Source of the DNA: Owenia fusiformis | Taxonomy: Eukaryota > Annelida > Polychaeta > Sabellida > Oweniidae | Assembly (NCBI GenBank): GCA_903813345.2 | Contig: CAIIXF020000009.1 | Location: 10,102,030 to 10,166,029 of the forward strand | DNA: 64,000 nucleotides | Direction: 5' to 3' | In this document: positions 1-12,600 of the stretch, in pieces | Position numbering within the stretch: position 1 is the first letter of the stretch | Layout: each line of letters begins with the position of its first letter | Made by a program: the position numbers and the translations under genes | The notes under the pieces: model-generated | Database searches by the model: none | What the model was told of the DNA's origin: nothing | What the model saw: only the letters and a program-made list of their open reading frames with translations

Positions 1-837
1 TATTATAGAATGATGTTCCCTGGGTTGCATAGATTAGCATCTGAGAGGTACTTATTTCGGAATCTATTCTAGCTGGGCTGTAAAATAATATATTCAGAAT
101 ATTATAGACAATTAATGAAGGAAGAGTCAGAATACATAATCAACAAGAATGTTTGTCTGATTTTCATGTATAAACAGGTCTAAAAGTCATCCTTCAAAGA
201 TGAGAATAGTATTCACATGTCTATAATCATCTACATACAGATCTTTCATCATAAAAAATACATGTAGAGAAAATTGCTTGAAGAGTATGATTATTTACTG
301 AATGAATGATTTTCAGTGAGTTTTTAGAGCTGAGGGACATCCCCCCCCCTCCCGATGACAATTCTAGGCATAACAACCACTAGAGATCTATATCATGTAA
401 AATATGATTACATGAATATGTGTACGAAGATTGCAAAGTATTAAAGGTAGTTCTACAATGTTACGTTTACAGTAATGCAAAATATCAATACATCGTAAAC
501 TACCGTAATGTTCTAGCACATATGAAAAGCAAGTTTATACAAGCTGTCAAAGAAATCTAGTACACAAACTATACTCTCCTTTTCAACTTGTGCATTCGGC
601 GTAAAATGAAATAACATACGGTATAACCTTGAATAAGCTCTGTGTAAAGTCAAACTTAAAAGTCAATATTACCAATGAAAATACTTTCAATAGGTGTGAG
701 TACTTACAAATCTAAAGCTTCAAGTGGAGTTTTCCCAGACATTCCACTAAATTAATTTTAAAGATGATGTATGAATCAATTTCTGTTAATTTTTTGAACA
801 TCAACATGTGAAACTGAAAGAAAAAATAAAAACTCAC

Positions 838-1066
838 CAAGTAAAAGCATTTGCTCTAACTTTCGTCTGTCGACCCTAAATCGTTCCTCTATCATATCAG
901 GATCGAGTTCAATAGTTTCTTCATTGCTTCCTCCAGATTGGAGGCTAGCAGTCTCAACATTCGCATCAGAGGGGCTCGATAAATCCTTCATATTGTCACT
1001 GGAAATATTTTCACCTCTCTCCATTTTGGCATTCTTGTTGTCACTTGGTCGCATTACCGCACGCAC
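838..1066 (-). CDS. BICC1: Bicaudal-C orthologue, first coding exon (partial gene)
   Basis: About 76 codons open at an ATG at 1064-1066 and end at a GTGAGT donor just below 838, leaving one base of a split codon. The N-terminal part is polar and low-complexity (Ser/Asn/Glu). The last residues, EERFRVDRRKLEQML, match the conserved segment before the first KH domain of Bicaudal-C, an RNA-binding post-transcriptional regulator with KH and SAM domains. The KH exons must lie left of the window. Downstream in-frame Met codons at 1054 and 1024 are alternative starts. The gene is transcribed away from HGSNAT, same strand. Identification rests on one short motif but that motif is characteristic. Confidence 0.75.
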
Positions 1067-2647
1067 TTGTTATATCAGGCGTTGTAAGAAATAGTGCAAT
1101 ATTTGATAAATTTTACAAACTATTAAATAATATCAAAAATAACCTAAGCTCTGGGTTATTGTTATCTGTTTTATCGTATATTTTATCATCAGATATTATT
1201 ACGATAACAAGTTGTTTAAAATAACGAAGGCTCGCGGAATAATTGTAAAATTAAGACCCCTTAGATTATACTGAATGTTTCACTACAAATACGAACGCCG
1301 GGTTATTTCTGAGCAGTGTTCCCAGTTCGTTCACTCACCAAACGGTACTGTGGCCTGTAATCAAATCCTCCAAACCCTCATCTATCACTTTTACGTAATT
1401 GATCATGTTATTTCTTCCAGCTTTCTGGACGTCTCCATCTCGAAATATTTCAGTACAATAAAACCTGTCTCAGTGAACATCTTTCATATTATGTCACACT
1501 AGGTACAAGATTTCACCAGAATTGGAGGGTTAAGGTGTTTCACCAAAAACAATATATCAATCTCACTAATCATTTGGCTAAGACTATTAGAGATATAGAA
1601 ATTACAGGACATCAAGTTAATATGTCCTCCATTGCAAATGTGAATAAAAGATCCAGGATTTATTGTTATTTTCATCACAAGGTGTTTTCAGAATTTAAAA
1701 CATGAATTCTTCACAACCTTGTATTTGAGAGCTGAAAATCTTGTTCTTTAAAGTCTAAATAGCCGACACAAGAAAACTAAAAGAGTGGCTCCATGTTCAT
1801 GTATTGTGTGTTGGGGCAACATTGGCTAGCTATGGGTTGAGAAGTCATAATACAGACATTTTTTACTGGGAATGTTACTTGTCATGCCAATCCCAAAATA
1901 ATACTGACCCAAAGTACTGACTTAAATTCAAGTCATTTTTGAACCTTCAACTTCTGAGTTATTCAGATAATTTAATTCCCTTTTGATATAAAAAAATTAA
2001 AACTGTCAGGGGAACATTGGCATGGTTTCTGATTATTTTAGAAAAAATCAACTTAAGGATTTAAGCCCTGGACTCAGTGCATTGTGAACTGATTATCATT
2101 CCTCCTAGGCATTGTTTCAATCTTTGCATGTGATTCCCAGAATTGTGTGCTAAGTTTAGGAAACAATGCCTGAGTGGAATGAATAGGCCACTATTTGCAA
2201 GGAGTCTCGTGACTTAAATCTATTTCACACAATGAAACTCTTTGCAAGGGTCAAGTTGGCAAAGTATCAATTTCAATCTGTACAGTCAAGTTGTCACCTC
2301 AACAACCTTTCAACAGATGACCTTGGGTGAATTGTTCGTTAAGTTATATAATGCAATGCAGTTATAGGAAATAGGGTGTTTGGATTGGCTGGAATCGGAC
2401 ACACCTTGCTTAGCTACTAGTATGTGTGAATTCAGTTTGGAAACAGAAATTTTCATTGAATAGCATAATCAAAGCCTGCCAATGTTTGGATCTTAATTTT
2501 GTTCATTAATTTCATCCATTTTGAATTTTATGACTAAGATGAATTCATAAAAATCGCCAACCATAAACATAGGCTCTGCCAAGTGATCAAAAAAAATTTG
2601 GTTGCCATACTTATGGAGGCGAGTGTGTGTATGTAGTCACGGGGTTT
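1067..2647. other. Intergenic, upstream of BICC1; no gene seen
   Basis: This stretch must hold the BICC1 promoter and 5' UTR. I see no TATA box, CpG-rich core or other element I can defend, and the small open frames lack any family resemblance. Confidence 0.5.
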
Positions 2648-2786
2648 CAACTATGACTGTTAATTTGAATTTCCGACCTACCAGGTGTTTGAAAGTCAAG
2701 GATTGTGAGTTTCATACTGCACCGTTTTTCTTCAAACTTGTTCCGTCAAAAAGTCTTAAATAATTTCAAATTAACAGTCATAGTTG
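2648..2786. mobile_element. Small MITE with 20-bp-scale inverted ends
   Basis: The left end CAACTATGACTGTTAATTTG and its reverse complement at 2767-2786 form near-perfect terminal inverted repeats about 140 bp apart. The interior (GTGTTTGAAAGTCAAGGATTGTGAG and so on) resembles part of the arms of the 3.5-kb foldback at 57321-60779, so the two are related families. Confidence 0.6.
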
Positions 2787-3233
2787 CGACCCTGTGGCAG
2801 TAAGCATTCATTAAAAGCAAATTATATTTTTTGTTTTACATAAAAATATAATTTACATTTTGCACCTCGATTTTGCACCTCGATCGATGCCGCTACTAAT
2901 AAAAACAAAATGCCTATTTTTTGTTTCTTTTATTTGTAATTTATTACAGTATAATATCACCATGACAACATTCAATCTGTTGTATTTTGTATCATCAAGT
3001 ACTTGTATAGAAGGATTACAGAAATTATTTTATTGCACTTTGTGAGTATAACATATCCTTGAAAACTTCAAATTAATACATTTACATGTTTAGTAGTGAT
3101 ATTTCCAAAATAGATGTCTCTGCTTCAAGTCCATGCATGTTAAGATAAAATACAATTTTTAATTCAAAAAGTATTAATTTATGTTACTGCAGGGCACTAT
3201 ATTTTATGACATTTAAAATCTGTTTAAAACAAA

Positions 3234-3394
3234 CAGTAAAACCTGTGAATTGGAACACCTCTGAAAGTGGAACACCTTCATCAGTTGAACACCTTTTGAA
3301 AGAACTGTAATATATTAAATAAATGAACCTCTGTAAGTGGAACACCTCCAAAGAGTGAGGTAACAAATGTGTTCCACATTCAACGGTTTTACTG
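3234..3394. mobile_element. 161-bp MITE, pogo/Tigger-like ends
   Basis: It starts CAGTAAAACCTGTGAAT and ends with the inverted ACGGTTTTACTG followed by TA. The inside repeats GTGGAACACCT-type words. CAGTAAAACC-type ends are common in pogo/Tigger-derived MITEs. A related fragment (CAGTGAAACCTGTATATC) lies at about 9559. Confidence 0.6.
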
Positions 3395-3426
3395 TACATG
3401 GACGTTCCTTCTTGCGATAGTCTCTT

Positions 3427-4721
3427 ATATTCACACTACCCTACCACGTGACCACGTTTAAAAGGGAAACAGGGTACAGCTAAGTTGCAAATGGAGGACG
3501 TGGGTTTAATTCCATATTTCTGAACGTAAAATACATTTTACATTTATTTCTAGTATTCTACCAGACATAGAATTGATTCATCCAACAGTTTGTAGAATAT
3601 TGTTGGCAATAAACCACTATAGGCAAAGATAGAAAATAGTGGGCACAGTGAAGCAAAACTCAATGCAATACACGATACATTTCAGTAAATCTATCAACGT
3701 ACAGGGAGCATGTAAGTTTCCCTTCGAAAATGTTACATTGATATGTAACAAAAAAAACAGTTAACTGTTGTTTAAACTGCGTGTCATCGTGTCATATGTG
3801 GATACGTTTTCCAGTATGTTATTCAACTGTATTTTTGTGAATTAATTGTTTTTCTAAAATCTTAAGATGCAAAAAACGTCGTCCCAGAAATGTATCTTTA
3901 CTTTGCCGTAAGGCATAACATATTGTGAAACATTTTTCCTCTTGTCACATAGAGGATAATGTTTGTTTCGAGGTGTCTTGTGATGAGCGTTTCATGATTA
4001 AATGCAAAATCACTGGAGCAGATACCATCCAAAAACATCTGACATTCAACACGTCATCTAAGACTACATCGATCTGGTATTAGTTTTTTTACAATAATAG
4101 AGAAATACGATGTCATATCAGCGCTACAGCAAATCGTGAAGAACAAAATGCTCTCAAGTCTTGGCATGATGGTATTTTGAACAAAATATTTTAAATGATC
4201 GGTTTTTGAGAACGGTAGTGAATTAGACCATTCAAGGGGTTATATAAATCTACAAAATAATGTTTACTTTATTTGGATTAAATAACAATTGATGACACCT
4301 CAAAGCATCAACAGGCGGCCTTTTTAGCATTATTTTCACTGTTTGCAACGTAAATGTACATGAGATCGGGACATAGTATGTCTGTATAATCAGCTTACTT
4401 TCTCGCTCCCTGTACTATTGAGCAATTTACATTCCTTGTACCCTGTATTGATCAACTTTTGCAACTGTGTACCGTGTACTATGCCATATCAAATATTTTA
4501 AAATTTAAAACGATATTATTTACATTCTTTCTTCAGCTATCATATAACTTGGAACATGGACTTCACTATTGTACCACTGAAGTTCAGCGTATAGCAATAT
4601 TGACTCACTCCGAGCACCAAACGTATTAACCTTTTGACTAAGCAGTCGAAATACTCAAAAGCGACGTGGTTGAAAGCCAAAATATTCGCGCATGCGCTAT
4701 CGAGGTAGGGTAGTGTGATAT
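3427..4721. repeat. Probable foldback repeat with inverted outer ends
   Basis: ATATTCACACTACCCTACC at 3427-3445 is repeated in inverse orientation at 4704-4721. Shorter inverted words around GTACAGGG and TTGCAA occur inside. No coding sequence is seen. The boundary call is tentative. Confidence 0.45.
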
Positions 4722-4768
4722 TCTAAGACCCAAAATACATCCAAATAAGAAACATCAGGGAAACTAAC

Positions 4769-4892
4769 CAGGGGCGGATCTGGGAACCAACAAGGGACGG
4801 GGGCCAAATTTCAGGTCAGAGATAAAATTTTTGGGCCCCTAAAACCCAAAAGTGGGCGAGCCCCCAGCCCCCCCCCCCCAGATCCGCCAGTG
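4769..4892. mobile_element. 124-bp MITE, hAT-like
   Basis: Ends CAGGGGCGGATCTGG and CCAGATCCGCCAGTG are inverted repeats. CTAAC flanks both sides as a short target duplication. The inside is G/C-tract rich and codes for nothing. The GGGGCGGATC-type end is typical of widespread small hAT-derived elements. Confidence 0.65.
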
Positions 4893-6435
4893 CTAACAGT
4901 AAAAGTATGATAAATAAAATAGATGCATAAGAAATGAAATATGTATCTCATGTAATAAACATCATATATATCATATCATTAATAATAAACAAAGCTACTG
5001 TTATAAGATTATTAAACTCGTTTCCATTCAATCAATGCTTTCTAACTTTGTTTGCCTCACAATATGTTATGAAGTCTCTTTTGTAAAAGTCTCTTTTGTA
5101 ATGTTTGTATCAGCCAAACCAAGAAAATAAAAAAATGCCACTATCCTCCTGTACCATATCACTCCCAATTCATAATGATCTACTTGTACAATTGTTTCAC
5201 ATGATGAGCATAGTGAATAGAGGAGTTTAAAATAAAACAGTGGTGACATCTATAATAACAGCTTTATTCAGATATACAGAAACTCCCTTATCAAATGTTT
5301 TAGTTAAACTAATATCATAGTCTTGCATCAAGTCTCTGGACACCATCAACCCCTATCCACCTTAACTTAAGGTGGGGGTTTGCAGGGTTACAAGAATTTC
5401 AAGTAAAATCATGCATATTTTAGTACATATATGATTCACTGATCTAACTGGTACAATGAGACAATCAAACATTTATCATAAACCTTTAATTACGTATTAA
5501 TGTACATTAATATACACATCAAAATTATGTATGTTTTAATCAATGGAAGTTACATGCAGAAAACAGGGTGGGCCATAAAAATTCTTTATTGCCCCAACCT
5601 GTTAATGTATTGCACCGCGAATTATTGATTTAAACTATGAGATCATCAAATTTTTAACTGATTACAAAACCACAAGTTTTAATTAAATTCCCTCATTTGG
5701 GTAAAATCTTAAAAAATTATCCAAAACAGTTATCAAGCCTATATCTTGTGATGACCAACAGTGCACATAAACAAGAACCTTTAAAAATGGTCCCATAATT
5801 TGAATCTAATTAAAAAGGCCTGTCATCAAACTCCAATCTTGAATGGACCTGTCTGACATTGTAGTTTGTCAATAAGATTTTCCTTATTGTTGAGGCCACT
5901 ATCAAATTCACCTAAGACCAAGTGGTGACAATATCAGCTTTAATGACAGGCCTTCTTACATCAATCTAAAGGCATTTAAAGTGCCAATACCTGAAACTCA
6001 TGAAAAAAATTCCATAATATTCCACATTCTGGAACTTGTCAAACTGCACTTAAGTGAGGATTTTCTTTTTATCTTTTGATGTGTTTATTACAAATCATAA
6101 TAAATTCAAAATCAAAACATTTTAAGGTTCCTTAGGTTGCGAATTACAGGAAATAATTTCCCCTAATGATATAATAAAATTAAGTAAAAATTGTAGTTAG
6201 CGATCCCAGAGGTAGATAATAGATATCATAGTGCTATATTATCATATAAGCCTATATTATTGTATGAATCATTTGCTGATTACAAAAACACTGCCTATTC
6301 ATATATATCATGTTGTTATGATAATCCTCCTCCATCCTTTCTCATTTATTTCAAGCCCTCAATTGCAGAACTCCTCTGTCATTATATTCCTCCTTCACAT
6401 TATCCTCTATCAGAATCCTCTCTGATCATTGTTTC
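4893..6435. other. Intergenic region downstream of HGSNAT; no gene seen
   Basis: AT-rich DNA between the HGSNAT 3' end and the BICC1 upstream region. I found no conserved coding block or structured repeat. The 3' part (6200-6467) probably includes the HGSNAT 3' UTR. Confidence 0.45.
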
Positions 6436-6441
6436 TTTATT
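6436..6441 (-). promoter_or_regulatory. Candidate HGSNAT poly(A) signal
   Basis: AATAAA on the minus strand, 26 bases after the HGSNAT stop. A second AATAAA lies at 6345-6350. Which one is used, if either, cannot be told from sequence. Confidence 0.35.
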
Positions 6442-6467
6442 TTCTTGTTCTGACTGATGGCGTCCCC

Positions 6468-6643
6468 CTAGATGACGATGAATATTTTCTTGTAGTAAAG
6501 ATAAGCGGAAACGATTACCCAGAATGCAGCACCCCACATATTCATCGCGAGCTGTGAGGCGTGAGTATTTGGAACCTTCCAACTAACAGGAAAGAATGAT
6601 TGGAACACTTCATGACATATGTAGACGAGGATTGAATTCATAC
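6468..6643 (-). CDS. HGSNAT: HGSNAT last coding exon
   Basis: Acceptor TTTCCAG at 6644-6650, then [18 protein letters not shown] through [20 protein letters not shown] to the TAG at 6468-6470. It encodes the last membrane helix and short cytosolic tail. The split Gly codon fits the donor of 9413-9525 exactly. Confidence 0.93.
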
Positions 6644-9600
6644 CTGGAAAGGGGAATGAAATATTAGGTAAAAGGACCTGTGCCCTTAAAGGGTGAAACA
6701 AACAATCTAAAATACTTTGGATTCATATCTGTGAAGGGAATGGGATATTAGGCAAGGGCTATCATATGAAAAACCTGCAGCCTCCAAGGGTGAAATTCAA
6801 ATATAGCAGCCATGCAGGATGGCCAGAAAATCAGTTTTTGAGAGGCTTTGTGTTTTATTTAAATATTGCATAAACATGATAAGTTACATTTGACAAACAT
6901 AAATCTGAACAAATGCATATTGTCCAAAAAAATTCCATAAAAATTTGTCATTTTTGGCAAACCAGTTTGGAGAACCAAATTCATCTGCATATTACGACAT
7001 TATCAATGTCGCAAAAGATTTTCATATTTTTACGTATTGTAGATGTACAGGGTGTCCGGAAAGTAAAGATACAAATACTCTTATTTTAATAGATTTTGTT
7101 TTCTTGTATTGAAATTGCTACAGATTGTAGAGGAACTATATTACAATACATCTACCAACTTTTATAACATATAGTCTAAATGTGTTAAAGTTATGGTTGT
7201 CATAGTTACGGTGTTGAGGGGTATGCGGAGCAGTTCCAGGATATCCCTAAATTGTGATGAATTGCAAAAATTTAACGATTTGAAACAGTGTTTATTATTG
7301 TATTTTTATCAATATTTTGTTTTGTTCGATATTGTATTCTTGCTGCCATAGTATTCTCTTTAGTATAATGATATCAGTGATACATATCATAACTATGTAA
7401 TGTCACCAGTTTAATCATAGAAAAAGTATAAGAGTGCTTAAAAAAGGGGTCCCTGGATTAATAGGAAAGTCAACAGTCCACCTCCTCAGTCAATGCACCA
7501 ATTCACAAAGCAAAAGAAAACAAATCTTACAAGGTTGTCTTGACATTAAACCTTTTTGCACAATGGCCCATATTTCCCTGATAATGGCCTGTTGGACTTC
7601 TACATTAATGAATAGTTTAAGGCAATATTTGTTAGAAGTTCAACATAAAAATGAGACTCGGCTGGATGCCAATGTTATCAGAAATCATAGAGATTAAGCA
7701 GTGGTTTTGTCAAGTCTTTGAATCTCCGGTCAAAATGCACATTGGAAATACATAATACTGGATAACAGTAGTAGTGTCAAATGAATAAATAATGTTACAG
7801 TACTAATCCTTTGCTGGATCCTCTGATGTATAATAGCAACAGATGTCAAGATGATATGAACAGGAGAAAAGAATTATAAAACATAATTGTGATGCTGCTC
7901 CACATACCCGCAACTCCTGTTACCATAACAACCGTAACTTTTTTATTTTGAGACAATTTGTCATGACATTTGCAGGATAAATTATTATAATGTCATTCTA
8001 CATTCTGTAGCAATTTCATCTCACAACAGATTTATCTATTGAAATTAGAGCATTTGTATCTTTACTTTCCGGACACCCTGTATATGTCCTCTTATGTATA
8101 CTTTAGTTTTGATGTTGGTAATATTTTTAATTTTTTCATAAATATTAAAAAGGAGCGAACCCAGGCCTGTCAACTGTCCCGCAATTTGTGTATTTGTCAC
8201 GCATTTGCTGAAGAATTTGAAGTCACGCCAGTTATTTTTGCGTGACAGAAAATGTCACCCAAATACGCATTTAACCTGGTAATTGTCAAGCAAAAATATT
8301 TCTGGAGAAAAATTTCTAAAAAAGTTCCTCAACACAGCAAAAATACGAACGCCAAAAAAAAACGTACGCATTTCGTTCCGACTTTTCACGCGAATTACGT
8401 ATATGTCACGCATTCCATTCGAAATTTTTAGAGATCGCGAAAAATTTGAGGTGTTCAAAATTTGGCAAGATGTAATAAAATTTAAACCAAGGTGTTCAAA
8501 ATTTGGATCAAGGTGTTCAGATTTGGACCTAGGTGTCCACATTTTGAGGGGAGGGTGTTCAACATTTCCAAGTCACTTATGTTAGGTGCTCCCAAGTTGA
8601 CAGGCCTGCGAACCCCACTACATTGTTTTCACTATTCGTACAACATAATCCTGTTAGACAATTTATTGTTTTTCAATATTTTCAATCCTACAGAATTATG
8701 CGATACACGTTGTTCAAAAGTTGGTACGAATCATGAAAACGACTTATAGTTTTTTATGAAAACGACTCATAGTTTTGAAAATATTACCAATATTAAAACT
8801 AAAGTATACAAAAGAGGACATTTAAAACTACGATATGTAAAAAAAATGAAAACCTTTGGCGACATTGATAACTTCGAAATATGCAGATGAATTTGGTTCT
8901 CCAAACTAAACATCAGGACAGAAAGTATCGCAACAGATTTTGGACAGTCATACATGTATGTTGGATTTGGCTATTTTCTGAGGATTTAAACAGGTGTTTA
9001 TGTTAGACCAATGTATTACCTCCAGGAAAAGCACTCATAAAAATTATAAAATAACTTTGATTGAGACAGGGAAGATCCAAACAACCCACCCACATGTTTT
9101 TTCTGAAATGTTGTCCTGATTTTCAACCCCTTCCACCCCTGCTTTTTAAATTTTTGTTGCATAATTATGTTGCCTTTTGACACACAGTTAACCCCTTTAA
9201 AGGAATAATTAATTCCTTTTAGATAAATTGGAAACAATATTTCCCATGTTATTTTCCCATAGGGTAGACTCTGCGATCCATTGCTTTCAGTTTAATTTTG
9301 GTCACCCATAATGGATATCTTTAAAACCCCTGAGGGACTGTGCGAAATCTGTTGTTACTTTCCGTCCTCCTTTATCAAATCAACATACACATGTGGGGTT
9401 GTATTTTCTTACCAGGGTAAAATACAGGAGCTCCACTCCACCATTGTAGGACATCACAGAGCATATACATGCAGGTGAAAAGGAAAAATGCCATACTCGC
9501 CAATGCAAGGACAAAGGACAGAGACCTGCAAAAATTAGAAAAACATGTACAGTGTACAGTGAAACCTGTATATCTGAACACCTCTCCAATCTGAACATCT

Positions 9601-12600
9601 CTCAATGTGAACACTTTTTCTTGGTCACAATTTTGTTATCTATTATTGATACAAATCTAAAAAACTTGAATATGATTCTGGTTAGGATATTATAGATGAT
9701 GGTGAATCAAGTACTTTTAACTATACACAGACTCTCATCTGTGTAGAGTTCTATACAATACATTTAATTAGAAAATATTTTATTGAGCAAGATATCTTAC
9801 CAGAGGTTTTTGTTGACAGGTAGAACTCCATTATTCTGGGTGAATCCGCAAAGCCCCCCTGCTATGGCACCCTATAAGGAAAACAAAAACATTCTAACAT
9901 TTGATCTCATCATAAAATTGAAATGTATAACTCCATTATTCTGGGTGATTCCACAAAGGGCCCTGCTATGGCACCCTATAAGGAAAACAAAAATGATTTA
10001 CCATTTGACCTAATCTTTACATTGAATGGCACCAACAATTAGAACATTTCTAAATGGAAGTACATTATAAAAAGCTGGAAGAAAACCATTTAAAACAGTC
10101 TAGTATGAGTAACCACCATAATATTCTCCATGTTCGATGAACTTTGATACTCCTGAGGAAATATGTATTTTTTTGTAATCAATTTATTTTAAACGCAAAA
10201 AACAGATTGTCATAAAGATTAAAAAACAGAAAAGAAAAATACAAAGTTGTGACCAAAATACAAAGTCTTGCAAGCACTTATAAAGTAAGCATGATAGTAA
10301 ACAAAGAACAAAGAAATATACTCTTTTCTTCCTCTATCTCATGGTTATATTTTCATTGGTTATGGGGGGGGGGGGTGCGATCGAACCCATCACACCCCCT
10401 GGCTACACCTATACATCCTTTATTCAGATCTTGATTAAATATAGTAATATTTCCCAACTATAGGGGTTCACCCTGTAAAGGTTTCCCTATATACTATCCC
10501 TAAACAGAAGGATTGAAAAGTGTATGTTTTCTACGTTTTGGAATTAGGTTGATCGTGTCTCAACAAGTGAAATGTAGATATGCAGGACTAAAGGCAATTG
10601 TATCCCCGTGTTAAGTCAATACAAACTTGCTGAAATCCTCATTTCTCAGAACTCAAGTTAATCAAATCTCAACAGACTATTTTCAATAGTAAGAATAGGG
10701 GTTCTTAAGGAAATTGAGCTTGCTTTTTAGAACTCTTTGTTGGCTCTATTTAAACTAAATCAACGATCAAATGTTAAACGCAGTATATAAAAAAATATTA
10801 TGAATGGATGTGTCAATAACACATCCTGTAGAAAAGTATAGGATACAAAAGCCCCCCAAACAGTGAATATACTTCAGTCTTATTATATTTCAAATATTGA
10901 TTCAAAACACGTTTAACAGTTTGGTAAGCAGGACACAGTTAGTATATTGAAAAGTATATTGAAATTGCATGTACAAAGAAACAAAATGCCTGTGTATACA
11001 GAAGTAGATCATGACATTAAAGATGCACTTGATAGGAAAGATGAACATCAGCTGAAGTTGATCCTCCAGAATACAACCAAGTGCAATAGAGAGACAATTC
11101 TGTGGGCATTTGAGAGAAATGTGAAACCTAGTACAAATACATTGGACTTATTACAAGAAAAAGGTGCAGATGTCAATGCTAGGAACAATGATGGTGAGAC
11201 TGCATTGATGTTGGCTTGTAAGTCTGGCTCTCTGGAATGTACACAGTGGTTAACAGAGCATGGTGCAGATGTCAATGCTAAGGACAATGCTGGTAACACT
11301 GCATTGATGTTGGCTTGTAGATCTGGCTCTCTGGAATGTACACAGTGGTTAACAGAGCATGGTGCAGATGTCAATGCTGGGAACAATGATGGCGTGACTG
11401 CATTGATGTTGGCTTGTGAGTCTGGCTCTCTGGAATGTACAAAGTGGTTAACAGAGCATGGTGCAGATGTCGATGCTAGGGACTATTTTGGTGTGACAGC
11501 ATTGATGCTGGCTTGTAAGTCTGGCTCTCTGGAATGTACACAGTGGTTAACAGAGCATGATGCAGATGTCAATGCTAGGAACAATGATGGTGAGACTGCA
11601 TTGATGTTGGCTTGTAAGTCTGGCTCTCTGGAATGTATACAGTGGTTAACAGAGCATGGTGCAGATGTCAATGCTAAGGACAATGCTGGTAACACTGCAT
11701 TGATGTTGGCTTGTAGATCTGGCTTTCTGGAATGTACAAAGTGGTTAACAGAGCATGGTGCAGATGTCAATGCTAGGAACAATGATGGTAGGACTGCATT
11801 GATGTTGGCTTGTAGATCTGGCTTTCTGGAATGTACACAGTGGTTAACAGAGCATGGTGCAGATATCAATGCTAAGGACAATGCTGGTAACACTGCATTG
11901 ATGTTGGCTTGTAGATCTGGCTTTCTGGAATGTACACAGTGGTTAACAGAGCATGGTGCAGATGTCAATGCTGGGACCAAAAGAGTAACTGCATTGATGT
12001 GGGCTTGTAACACTGGCTCTCTGGAATGTACACAGTGGTTAACAGAGCATGGTGCAGATGTCAATGCTAAGAACAATGATGGTTTGACTGCATTAATGTT
12101 GGCTTGTAACACTGGCTCTCTGGAATGCACACAGTGGTTAACAGAGCATGATGCAGATGTCAATGCTGGGATCAATGATGACGTGACTGCATTGATGTTG
12201 GCTTGTAAGTCTGGCTCTTTGGAATGTACACAGTGGTTAACAGAGCATGGTGCAGATGTCAATGCTAAGGACAATGCTGGTAACACTGCATTGATGTTGG
12301 CTTGTAGATCTGGCTTTCTGGAATGTACAAAGTGGTTAACAGAGCATGGTGCAGATGTCAATGCTAGGAACAATGATGGTGAGACTGCATTGATGTTGGC
12401 TTGTAGATCTGGCTTTCTGGAATGTACACAGTGGTTAACAGAGCATGGTGCAGATGTCAATGCTGGGACCAAAAGAGTAACTGCATTGATGTGGGCTTGT
12501 AACACTGGCTCTCTGGAATGTACACAGTGGTTAACAGAGCATGGTGCAGATGTCAATGCTAAGAACAATGATGGTTTGACTGCATTAATGTTGGCTTGTA

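Larger units (their letters stand above)
6964..8907. mobile_element. Foldback element interrupted by two younger transposons
   Basis: The left arm (6964-7045 continuing 8083-8130) and right arm (8780-8907) are imperfect inverted repeats: AGTTTGGAGAACCAAATTCA on the left pairs with TGAATTTGGTTCTCCAAACT on the right. The left arm is only continuous if the mariner-type element at 7048-8080 is removed. The loop carries the 8163-8607 element. It lies in the last HGSNAT intron. Confidence 0.7.

Noticed and set aside
700-745. Second BICC1 microexon (AATGTCTGGGAAAACTCC... followed by GTAAGT, minus strand)
   Set aside because: A plausible donor exists, but joining to exon 1 by any AG gives a stop in frame, and the residues do not match Bicaudal-C.
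10947-10985. Ankyrin gene start at 10947
   Set aside because: The codon there is TTG. The first in-frame ATG is 10986 with a reasonable context.
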